Shown piece after piece: positions 1 to 7,863 of a stretch of DNA of 40,545 bases (the stretch's first letter is position 1; each line of letters opens with the position of its first letter). The notes beneath the pieces were generated by a model that had not been told where the DNA came from, did not search any database, and saw only the letters and a list, made by a program, of their open reading frames with translations. The stretch spans positions 1 through 40,545 of the forward strand of contig NZ_JARXWB010000050.1 in NCBI RefSeq assembly GCF_029892425.1. The letters are read 5' to 3'. The translations under genes were made by a program, and so were the position numbers. This DNA comes from Bradyrhizobium sp. BR13661 (GTDB lineage Bacteria; Pseudomonadota; Alphaproteobacteria; Rhizobiales; Xanthobacteraceae).

Positions 1-3000
1 ACCAGGCCCCACAGCGGGGCCCGCGTCAGTCCGCTGGCGCCGTCATCGGGACCGGTCGCCACCGCGCCACGCGTCAGCCACGTCACTTCAGTCTCATTCA
101 GCCGTGCCTCGCCGAACAGCGCCTGCAGCTCGGCAAGGCCACGCTCGGCCGTTGCATGCGTTGCCGCAAGCAAATTGCCGATGGGCTCGGCCGGATCGGA
201 GAGATGGTCGAACACGATTGTCGACGGGATCGCGCCGCCTTCGTCGATGCGCGCCACGACCGCCGCAACATCAGCGGCATGATCGAGCTTCAGCGCCGCC
301 GCGAACCTGCCGTCACCGCCGATGATCAGCGGCCGTGCTTCCGCAGCCTCACCCAACATCACCGCACGCCAGTCGAGCCGGTACAGATGCTGCGCTTCGC
401 TGCGCGCGGCATCGCGGATCTGCGCTTCACTCGCTTGCTTCAGCCTGAGGCCGCCGACATGGGCGACCACGCGCCCCTGCCCGTCCGCAAGCTGCAGATG
501 CGCCAGTGCCTCGCCCTCGCCGCTGCGCTCCACCAAGGCGCGGACCCGCAGCTCACGCGCGCCGGTGGCTGCCAGCGAGACCTCGGACCATTCGAACGGC
601 AGCAGCAGCGGCGCATCAGCGCCCTCGCCGAGATCGGCGCCGGCGACAGGATCGAAGCTCAGCACATGCAGGGCGCTGTCCAGCAGCGCCGGATGCAGGC
701 CGTAACTGTCAGCTGACGCTCCCAGCGCCTCCGCCAGCACGGCGCGGCCGTAAACGGCATCGCCCACGCGCCAGGCCTCGCGAAGGCCCTGGAACAGCGG
801 GCCGTAGCCATAGCCGCGCGCCGCAAGCCGCGCGTAATGACCGGTCAGATCGATCGGCTCGCCACCGACGGGCGGCCACACTTCTAGCTCGCTGTCCTGT
901 GCTGCAACGTCTTCCGTCGCCTCGCCCAGCACGCCCTGCGCATGCAGCGTCCACGAGGTACCCTCGGGGGCATCTTCCGCGCGACTGTAGATGCTGAGGG
1001 TACGGCTATTTGCAGCACCAGCCTCAGAACCATCCACCTGAACCTGCAGCCGCACCCCGCCCTCCGCCGGCAGCACCAGCGGCGACAGCAGCGTCAGTTG
1101 CGAGACGGACGTGAGACCGACCGCACGCGCCGCCGCAAAGCCGAGCTCCAGCAGCCCCGTTCCCGGCAACAACACCGTGCCGAACACCGCGTGATCGCCG
1201 AGCCAGCCCGCCTCCGACAACGACAGCCGGCCCGTCAGCAGGAACCCGTCGCTCTCCGCCAGCGGCGTCGCCGCGCCCAGCAGCGGATGCGAGGCCTCCG
1301 ACAGGCCCATGGTCGAAGCGTCCGCGCTCGGCTTCTCAGCCTCGAGCCAGTAACGCTGGCGCTGGAAGGCGTAGGTCGGCAGCGACACTACAGGTGCCTT
1401 CGCGCTGCCGCCAAGCGCCTTCGACCAGTCGACCGCGACGCAGTGAACGTGCAGCGCGCCGAGATTGCGCAACAGCTCCGACATCCCGCCGCCATCGCGA
1501 CGGAGCGATCCGACGACCACGCCATGCTCGCCGCTCGCGGCGGACAGCGGCATTGCGAGGACCGGATGCGCGCTCGCTTCCACGAACACGCCGTGGCCGC
1601 TAGCGATCAGCTCGGCCAATGCGAGGTCCAGCCGCACCGTCTGCCGCAGGTTCCGGCACCAATAGGATCCATCCAGCGAGGTGCCGTCACAGCGCGTTCC
1701 CGTCACCGTCGAGATCATCGCGACTTGGCCGGCCTGTGGCGCGAGGCCTGACAGCAAGGCTTCGAGCTCCGGCAGGATCGGGTCCATCTCCGCGCTGTGC
1801 GAGGCGTAATCGACATTGACCTGCCGGCAGAACACGCCTTCCTTGCCGAGGTCGCTGACCCAGCGCTCGATCAACTCGGTCGGCCCGGAGACGACCGTCG
1901 AGCCTGGCGTATTCACAACCGCCACCGACAGTCCGGACCACTCTGCTTGCTTCAGCCGCTCTTCAACGACCGAGGCCGCAAGCTCCGTCACCGCCATGGC
2001 GCCATGACCGGTCAGGCGGCGCAACAGCTGGCTGCGCAGCGCCACGACACGGGCGCCGTCTTCGAGCGAGAGGATGCCGGCCACCACGGCGGCTGCGATC
2101 TCGCCCTGACTGTGACCGACCACCGCCGACGGCACCACGCCGAGGCTGCGCCATACGGCTGCCAGGCCGACATTCATTGCAAACAGGGCCGGCTGGATCA
2201 CGTCCACCCGCTCCAGCAGACAGGCATCAATGCCCTCATCGCCGCGAAGCACTGAGGTCAGCGACCAGTCCGTGTATTTGGACAGCGCCGTCTCACAGGC
2301 CGCGATCGCTTGCGCGAACGCCGCCGATTCCGCCAGCAGGGTCCGGCCCATCGAAGGCCATTGACTGCCCTGTCCGGGGAAGACGAACACGACACGACCG
2401 CGATCGCGCGCGTCTGCGACCGACACCGCCGCATGCGGGCGGCCTTCGGCCAGCGAGCGCAGAGCTTCCACGGCTTCCGCCGCGTCGCGCGCCGACACTG
2501 ACGCCCGCGACCCAAACTGCGTCCGGTGCAAGGCCGCTGTCGCCAACACGGAATGGAAGTCAGCGTCCGGATGCTGCGACAGCCATTCCCCGTAGCGAGA
2601 GGCCTGTGCACGAAGCGCGGCCTCGTCACGGCCCGACACCAGCAGCGGGATCAGGGGCGACCATGCTTCAGCTGTATCTGTAGCGCGAGCAGCAGACCGC
2701 GCCGGCGCTTCCTCGATCACCACATGCGCATTGGTCCCACTGATGCCGAACGACGACACGCCGGCGCGGCGCACATGGGCCGCCTCGCGCGGCCACGCCC
2801 GCGCCTGCTGCAGCAGCGACAGGCCACTGCCTTCCCATTCGATCTGGCTGCTCGGCTGTTCCGCATGCAGCGACTTCGGCAAAACCTCGTGCCGGAGCGC
2901 CAGCACCATCTTCATCACGCCAAGGACACCTGCAGCCGCCTGGGCATGCCCGAGGTTCGACTTTGACGACCCCAGCCACAGTGGGCGATCTTCGCGACGC

Positions 3001-5243
3001 GTCGGCCCAAACACGGCGGCCAAAGCACCGGCTTCAATGGGATCACCGAGGCTGGTTCCTGTGCCGTGCGCCTCCACGACGTCGATGTCATCGGGGCTCA
3101 CGCCACTCGCCGACAAGGCCGCGCGGATCACGCGCTGCTGGCTCGGGCCGTTCGGCGCGGTCAGACCCTGGCTGCGTCCATCCTGGTTCACGGCTGATCC
3201 CCGGATCAGCGCCAAAATCTCGTCGCCGTCACGCTCCGCGTCCGACTGGCGCTTCAGCACCAGCACGCCGCAGCCTTCGCTCCAACCGGCACCATCGGCA
3301 CCGTCGGCAAAACTCTTGCTGCGGCCGTCGGGCGCGACGGCACGCAACCGGCTGAACTCCACAAACACCGACGGCGTGCTCATCACCTGTACGCCACCGG
3401 CCAGCGCGAGATCGCACTCGCCCTGACGCAACGCCGCGCAGGCCAGATGCAGTGCGGACAGCGATGAAGAACAGGCCGTATCGATCGTCATCGCCGGGCC
3501 TTGCAGACCCAGCGCATACGAAACACGTCCTGACAGCACAGAGCTGGCCTGGCCTGTCTCCGCGTAACCGTCCATCGACTCGAGCGAGATACCGCTTTGC
3601 CTGTAATCGCTACGCATCGCGCCGAGATAGACGCCCGTGCTGGATTCATTCAGCGCGTCGGGTTGAAGGCCGGCCTTCTCCAGCGCCTCCCACACGACCT
3701 CTAGCACCAGTCGCTGCTGCGGGTCCATCGACACCGCTTCGCGCGGCGCAATCCCGAAAAAGCCCGCATCGAATTGGTCGACGTCCTGCAGGAAGCCGCC
3801 TTCACGTGCGTAGCTCTTGCCCAGCGCTTCCGGATCCGGATCGTACAGCGCGTACCTGTCCCAGCGCGCAGGGAACGGCCCGATGACGTCCCGCTCTTCC
3901 GCGAGCAGCGTCCAGTACGCTTCCGAATCTCCGACACCGCCAGGGGTGCGGCACGACATTGCGACGATCGCGATCGGCTCGTCCTTGGCGCGCGACCGCA
4001 TGGGAGCGTTCCCGGCGGTCACATCGAGCTCCGGAAAGATCTGGCGCAACAGCTCCGCCGCAATCGCCTCCGCAGTCGGATAGTCGAACGCCAGCGTCGT
4101 CGGCAGCTTCATTCCCACCTGCACAGACAGGCGGTTGCGGAGCTCGACCGACATCAGCGAGTCCAGTCCAAGCCCCTTCAGCGGTGCATCCGCAGGCACA
4201 GACGAAGCACCGGGCAACGCCAAGATCGACGCAATGCTCTCCTGCACCAAAGCCACGAGACTTCCGAGGCGCTCATTCTCGGGCAGCGTGCTCAAGCGAC
4301 GGCGCAACACCGATACGACCGGGCCTCGCGCGGCCGTGCGAGGACGCTCCGCGGTTGCCCGCACCTCCAAAGGCGCAGGAGACGGCGCCTCTTCAACGTG
4401 ATGATCGAGAACCAGTTCATCCGCAGTTCGACGGAGCGTCACACATCCGACCGTTGCGACAGGCTGCCCTTTCTCATTCCACAACATCATCGAGGCCGAT
4501 CTCTGCTCCGAGCATTCAGAGCTGCGGAGATCGAGACGTACCCTCAAGGCGCTGGCGCAGTGTGTGTGCAGCGTCACATCCGACCACGACGACGGAAGCG
4601 GCGCGCCGCCTTCGGCTGCAGTAAAACCCTCCGCAGCAAACACATGCAAGGCAGCATCAAAAAGCGTGGGGTGAATGCCGTGCTCACCGGCACGGGACCC
4701 GGCGGGCAGAGCCAATTCCGCATAGATCGTCTCCTCGCGGCGCCAGACTCCGATCAGACCTTGCAATGCCGGTCCGCAATCGACCCCTTGTGCCGTCAGT
4801 CGCGCGTAGAGATTCGAAATGTCGAGTTGGGTCGTCCCCTCAGGCGGCCAAGCGTCCGGAAGTGGCTCAGCGGATTCGTCCCGGCTTCCCGCCAGCACGC
4901 CCGTCGCATGGAGGGCGCCGCTTCCTGATCCTGCGCTTTCATCCAGACTATGGAGAGAGAAGGCGCGATGCCCCTGCGCATCGGCAGCCTGCACCTGAAT
5001 CCGCAGCCGCGATCCGTTCACGGTCGAAACCATCAGCGGAGCGCGCAGCGTCAGCTTCAGCACCCGCGGACTCCCGACGGCGAGCCCCGCCGCCAGCGCC
5101 TGCGCCAACAACCCGGTCCCCGCCAAGGGGACGCGATCGAACACCTTGTGGTGCGCCGACCAGGGATGCTCCGACAACGACAATCGGTAACTGATCAACG
5201 CCGAACCGGTTAACAGGTCATACGTTGAGCTGAGATGCTGCAT
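1..5243 (-). CDS. Modular type I polyketide synthase, 3' end outside window (DH-ACP-KS-AT-DH-KR...)
   Basis: The window holds the first 1747 codons. Domains in order: DH with His32 (in HHKVFD) and Asp196 (in HPTLFDAALH); ACP with the pantetheine site Ser362 in GLDSLMS; KS with Cys591 in DTACSSSL, then EAHGTGTS and KSNLGHA; AT with Ser1045 in GHSQGE and YASHS starting at Tyr1146; a second DH with His1351 (HAVFGTVLLP) and Asp1522 (HPALLDSALH); then the start of a KR structural region (LYRLDW) cut by the edge. GHSQG plus YASHS is the signature usually linked to methylmalonyl-CoA. The start is fixed by an in-frame stop 18 bases upstream (TGA, 5259-5261) with no other start codon between. The upstream ribosome site is weak. 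The first DH has Asp and Ala where HxxxGxxxxP expects Gly and Pro. Starting with DH-ACP and no KS-AT is unusual: either an acyl-loading unit or the second half of a split module. Neighbouring genes suggest aminobenzoyl priming. Confidence 0.95.
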   Translation of the reverse strand, partial: MQHLSSTYDLLTGSALISYRLSLSEHPWSAHHKVFDRVPLAGTGLLAQALAAGLAVGSPRVLKLTLRAPLMVSTVNGSRLRIQVQAADAQGHRAFSLHSLDESAGSGSGALHATGVLAGSRDESAEPLPDAWPPEGTTQLDISNLYARLTAQGVDCGPALQGLIGVWRREETIYAELALPAGSRAGEHGIHPTLFDAALHVFAAEGFTAAEGGAPLPSSWSDVTLHTHCASALRVRLDLRSSECSEQRSASMMLWNEKGQPVATVGCVTLRRTADELVLDHHVEEAPSPAPLEVRATAERPRTAARGPVVSVLRRRLSTLPENERLGSLVALVQESIASILALPGASSVPADAPLKGLGLDSLMSVELRNRLSVQVGMKLPTTLAFDYPTAEAIAAELLRQIFPELDVTAGNAPMRSRAKDEPIAIVAMSCRTPGGVGDSEAYWTLLAEERDVIGPFPARWDRYALYDPDPEALGKSYAREGGFLQDVDQFDAGFFGIAPREAVSMDPQQRLVLEVVWEALEKAGLQPDALNESSTGVYLGAMRSDYRQSGISLESMDGYAETGQASSVLSGRVSYALGLQGPAMTIDTACSSSLSALHLACAALRQGECDLALAGGVQVMSTPSVFVEFSRLRAVAPDGRSKSFADGADGAGWSEGCGVLVLKRQSDAERDGDEILALIRGSAVNQDGRSQGLTAPNGPSQQRVIRAALSASGVSPDDIDVVEAHGTGTSLGDPIEAGALAAVFGPTRREDRPLWLGSSKSNLGHAQAAAGVLGVMKMVLALRHEVLPKSLHAEQPSSQIEWEGSGLSLLQQARAWPREAAHVRRAGVSSFGISGTNAHVVIEEAPARSAARATDTAEAWSPLIPLLVSGRDEAALRAQASRYGEWLSQHPDADFHSVLATAALHRTQFGSRASVSARDAAEAVEALRSLAEGRPHAAVSVADARDRGRVVFVFPGQGSQWPSMGRTLLAESAAFAQAIAACETALSKYTDWSLTSVLRGDEGIDACLLERVDVIQPALFAMNVGLAAVWRSLGVVPSAVVGHSQGEIAAAVVAGILSLEDGARVVALRSQLLRRLTGHGAMAVTELAASVVEERLKQAEWSGLSVAVVNTPGSTVVSGPTELIERWVSDLGKEGVFCRQVNVDYASHSAEMDPILPELEALLSGLAPQAGQVAMISTVTGTRCDGTSLDGSYWCRNLRQTVRLDLALAELIASGHGVFVEASAHPVLAMPLSAASGEHGVVVGSLRRDGGGMSELLRNLGALHVHCVAVDWSKALGGSAKAPVVSLPTYAFQRQRYWLEAEKPSADASTMGLSEASHPLLGAATPLAESDGFLLTGRLSLSEAGWLGDHAVFGTVLLPGTGLLELGFAAARAVGLTSVSQLTLLSPLVLPAEGGVRLQVQVDGSEAGAANSRTLSIYSRAEDAPEGTSWTLHAQGVLGEATEDVAAQDSELEVWPPVGGEPIDLTGHYARLAARGYGYGPLFQGLREAWRVGDAVYGRAVLAEALGASADSYGLHPALLDSALHVLSFDPVAGADLGEGADAPLLLPFEWSEVSLAATGARELRVRALVERSGEGEALAHLQLADGQGRVVAHVGGLRLKQASEAQIRDAARSEAQHLYRLDWRAVMLGEAAEARPLIIGGDGRFAAALKLDHAADVAAVVARIDEGGAIPSTIVFDHLSDPAEPIGNLLAATHATAERGLAELQALFGEARLNETEVTWLTRGAVATGPDDGASGLTRAPLWGL

Positions 5244-5882
5244 GGCGACCCAATCACGTCAAAAACAAGTAAGCTACAACTCATACTGGTATCTAGAAAT
5301 CGCGGGCCACCAAGCGTGGACCTTCGACGCGCAGTGCTGGACTCTCAACTTCGTCCCGGCGACTCCTCCTTCACGTCAGTTGCAAGCTTCGAAGAGACCC
5401 TAAAATAAATGCCGCTCGAATTGCTCAACCGAACGGATGATGCGCTTGTCAGCGATCGGTCTTCCGAAATTGAAGACCAATCACCGCTCCAATTGGGTCA
5501 CAAGGCGCATTTGGGCGTCAACAATCTCACAAGCAGGCGGAGTTTGCCGGCATTGGAGACAAACTAACACGGCGCCGAAAATGCGAATGTGACGAGGACC
5601 ACACAGATCGTGTCGAGCTTGGGGTGGCCAGGTTGGTGGAACCGCAATCTTACCCTCCGCACGTCAATGCTTGCGGCCAAAGCTACAACAATTTCTGCCG
5701 CAGTCCGAACTATTTCCTACTTCCAGGGCGGTCGTCATCTCATGACCTTTTCGGCTACCAAATTCCGCCAGGATGGATTTTCCGTTTAATGGATTGCCAG
5801 TGTAATTGTACTTGTTCCCCGCGTACAGACTGGGCGAAATTGGCTCGCGCCGGTACAACAGGCCAAGCCGAGAGGAGACGAG
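5244..5882. other. Divergent intergenic region between PKS and pptH-like gene
   Basis: About 640 bases, visibly richer in A/T than the flanking genes. No convincing gene was found: the short open frames on both strands lack family motifs and good ribosome sites. I looked on the minus strand for remnants of a KS or AT that would complete the first PKS module and recognised none. The region must hold the promoters for the PKS and for the pptH-pptT pair. One perfect inverted repeat is listed separately. Confidence 0.6.
5458..5478. promoter_or_regulatory. Perfect 7-bp inverted repeat upstream of the PKS
   Basis: GGTCTTC, seven bases, then GAAGACC. It lies about 215 bases before the PKS start codon. 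It could be an operator or a small hairpin; no poly-T follows on either strand, so a terminator is less likely. Function is not established. Confidence 0.3.
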
Positions 5883-6707
5883 GTGCCAGGATCCCTGTTT
5901 GCGACCAGTGATCTTCACAGCTCATTCTCGGAGAACAAGCGCATCATCGACGAAATGCGTTCGGAATCGCCTGACGACTGGCTGATCGTGGCCGGTGACG
6001 TGGACGATACGTTCAGCAAGATCGAGAAGACGCTTTCGCTGTTGCGGAGCCGCTTTGCGAAAGTCATTTGGACGCCCGGCAACCACGATTTGTGGACCCT
6101 GCGTGACGACCCCGTCCAGCTCCGCGGGGTGGCCCGCTACCAGGCCCTGATTGAGATGTGCCGGTACAGCGACATTCTGACGCCAGAGGACGAGTATGCG
6201 ATCTGGCCGGACCCGAGCGGTCCCATGACAATCGTGCCGATGTTCCTGCTCTATGACTATTCCTGGCTCGCACCCGGGACGAGAACAAAAAAGGAGTCGC
6301 TGGCGTACGCGCATGAGACCGGGGTGGTCTGCGCCGACGAGGTGCTGCTGCATCCAGATCTGTATCCGGATCGGGAATCGTGGTGTCGCGCGCGGTTGGA
6401 CGACACCGAGCGCCGGTTGCTCGCCCTGGGGGGCGATGTGAAGACGATCCTTGTCGGGCACTGGCCGCTCATCCGCCAGCCGACCCAAGCGCTGCGATTT
6501 CAGGAATTCGCGCAATGGTGCGGGACGACCCGCACCGCCGACTGGCATCTCCGCTTTCGTGCCAGCGTCGTTATCTATGGTCACCTGCACATCCCGAGAA
6601 CAACCTATTATGATGGTGTCCGGTTTGAGGAAGTTTCGCTCGGTTATCCGCGCGAATGGAGCAGGCGCAACAAGCCGCCGATGCTCCGGAAAGTGCTGCC
6701 GGCATGA
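5883..6707 (+). CDS. pptH: PptH-like metallophosphoesterase (phosphopantetheinyl hydrolase family)
   Basis: A 274-residue calcineurin-like phosphoesterase. Metal-site motifs are visible: SDLH (Asp10, His12), AGDV (Asp39), GNHDLW (Asn67, His68), GHWPL and YGHLHIPRT. As I recall the sequence, stretches such as DDWLIVAGDV, RFAKVIW, IVPMFLLYDYS, WCGTT, ADWH, FEEVS and GYPREW closely match mycobacterial PptH (Rv2795c). PptH removes phosphopantetheine from carrier proteins and is encoded next to the transferase PptT. The GTG start at 5883 follows an AGAGGAG ribosome site at 5871-5877. The stop overlaps the next start by four bases (ATGA), so the two are almost certainly co-translated. The likely role is opposing or tuning activation of the PKS acyl carrier domains. 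The family call is firm; the enzymatic role is inferred from the mycobacterial pair. Confidence 0.88.
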   Translation: MPGSLFATSDLHSSFSENKRIIDEMRSESPDDWLIVAGDVDDTFSKIEKTLSLLRSRFAKVIWTPGNHDLWTLRDDPVQLRGVARYQALIEMCRYSDILTPEDEYAIWPDPSGPMTIVPMFLLYDYSWLAPGTRTKKESLAYAHETGVVCADEVLLHPDLYPDRESWCRARLDDTERRLLALGGDVKTILVGHWPLIRQPTQALRFQEFAQWCGTTRTADWHLRFRASVVIYGHLHIPRTTYYDGVRFEEVSLGYPREWSRRNKPPMLRKVLPA

Positions 6708-7375
6708 TCGAAAAGCTGTTGCCTGATGGCGTCGTCGCGGTCGAAACTTTCGAGGATGTAGCGGGAGAGCAGAGCTTTCCGGGAGAAGACTTTCTCATCG
6801 CGAACGCCGTGGAAAGCCGCCGCCGTGAGTTCATCACAGCGCGACGCTGCGCCCGCGAGGCCCTCGCCAGGCTTGGGCACGCACCGGTCCCGATCCGAGC
6901 GGGCCCGAAACGCGAGCCGCTATGGCCCGCGGGCGTGGTCGGCAGCATCACCCATACCACCGGCTTTCGGGCTGCCGCCGTCGCCTCTCAAAGCGTGCTT
7001 GCGAGCATCGGTATCGATACCGAGCAGAACGCCCTTCTGCCTGACGGAGTCGAGGAAACCATCACCATCTCGCATGAGCCCGAGATGCTGACCGCATTGT
7101 CTCGCTCATCTCCAGGGATACACTGGGGCCGGCTTTTGTTCAGCGCGAAAGAGGCGGTCTACAAAGCCTGGTATCCTCTGACTGGCCGCCGGCTCGGCTT
7201 CGAAGATGCCCGTCTGACAATCGATCCGATGGGCACATTCGTAGCGACGCTGCTCGTCGATGGAACCCGAACTGACGGTGAGTCACCGCTCACCGCGTTG
7301 CGCGGACGCTTCATAGTTGCACACGGGCTCATCGCAACTGCAGTGACAGTGCCACCCAACCCCGGGGCGGCATGA
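6704..7375 (+). CDS. pptT: PptT-like (Sfp-type) 4'-phosphopantetheinyl transferase
   Basis: A 223-residue enzyme that transfers phosphopantetheine from CoA to a Ser of apo-ACP, here most likely of the adjacent PKS (Ser362 and others). Sfp-type motifs: WPAGVVGSITH (residues 74-84), GIDTE with metal ligands Asp105 and Glu107, and FSAKEAVYKAW with Lys149, Glu150 and Lys154. The overall pattern (REFITARRCA, LGFEDA, LTALRGR) is that of mycobacterial PptT and actinobacterial relatives rather than the AcpS-type housekeeping enzyme. The ATG at 6704 overlaps the pptH-like stop; a longer frame from 6656 exists but would overlap that gene by 52 bases, so it was not chosen. Gene order hydrolase then transferase, in overlap, is as in Mycobacterium. 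Confidence 0.93.
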   Translation: MIEKLLPDGVVAVETFEDVAGEQSFPGEDFLIANAVESRRREFITARRCAREALARLGHAPVPIRAGPKREPLWPAGVVGSITHTTGFRAAAVASQSVLASIGIDTEQNALLPDGVEETITISHEPEMLTALSRSSPGIHWGRLLFSAKEAVYKAWYPLTGRRLGFEDARLTIDPMGTFVATLLVDGTRTDGESPLTALRGRFIVAHGLIATAVTVPPNPGAA

Positions 7376-7863
7376 TCGCAGATATCGGCACCGACCATTG
7401 AACCTTGGCGCCACTACGATTGACAAAATGACAGAGCCGCAGTGTGCCCCGCGCTGCGATGATTATTTGCGCGTCACCGCTTTTGGATCCAAGCGATGAC
7501 GTCGTATTGGCCACTCCCTGCCAGCAAAATGCGCATTCAGCGAAGGTGCTTTCGAGCGGCCCTTAGAGTAACGTACAGATGTTGATGGTCTTGAACCTCA
7601 CATCTTACGCACTTGGTTCGCACACGTAGGCGCACGCACGCCACCGTGTTTCAATGGGCAATTTCAAATGCCCAGCTACTTCGATCGTCCAAGACGATGA
7701 CGTGCATTTTTCCACCACAAAGGCGCTGTAGGGAACACGCACTGACCTCATCCCCGCAGTGAGACGTATGTCACATCAACGGCTAGCGTCTTCGACTAAG
7801 ATGAAATCTCGATACCGCGAGTTTTGATTTTTCACGTGAACACTTTTGATGGTCAGGTGCAGC
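7376..7863. other. Intergenic region upstream of pabAB
   Basis: About 490 bases without a convincing gene. It contains an inverted repeat at 7655-7674 (TGGGCA, eight bases, TGCCCA) and a perfect 10-bp palindrome TTCACGTGAA at 7831-7840, 23 bases before the pabAB start. A TTGACA at 7420-7425 has no acceptable -10 box at normal spacing. The region probably carries the promoter of pabAB-pabC. Confidence 0.5.
7831..7840. promoter_or_regulatory. Perfect palindrome TTCACGTGAA before pabAB
   Basis: A ten-base perfect palindrome ending 23 bases upstream of the pabAB ATG, in an A/T-rich stretch. Position and symmetry suggest an operator overlapping the promoter or leader; no regulator gene lies inside the biosynthetic locus to pair it with. 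Confidence 0.3.

Noticed and set aside
5589..5918. Short open frames on both strands between the PKS and pptH-like genes
   Set aside because: No family motifs, no good ribosome sites, and composition typical of intergenic DNA.
6656..6703. Upstream extension of the phosphopantetheinyl transferase
   Set aside because: It would overlap the phosphoesterase by 52 bases; the ATGA overlap at 6704 is the usual coupling and matches the family start.
7420..7425. TTGACA as a pabAB promoter -35 box
   Set aside because: No acceptable -10 sequence at 16-18 bases and it lies over 400 bases from the gene.
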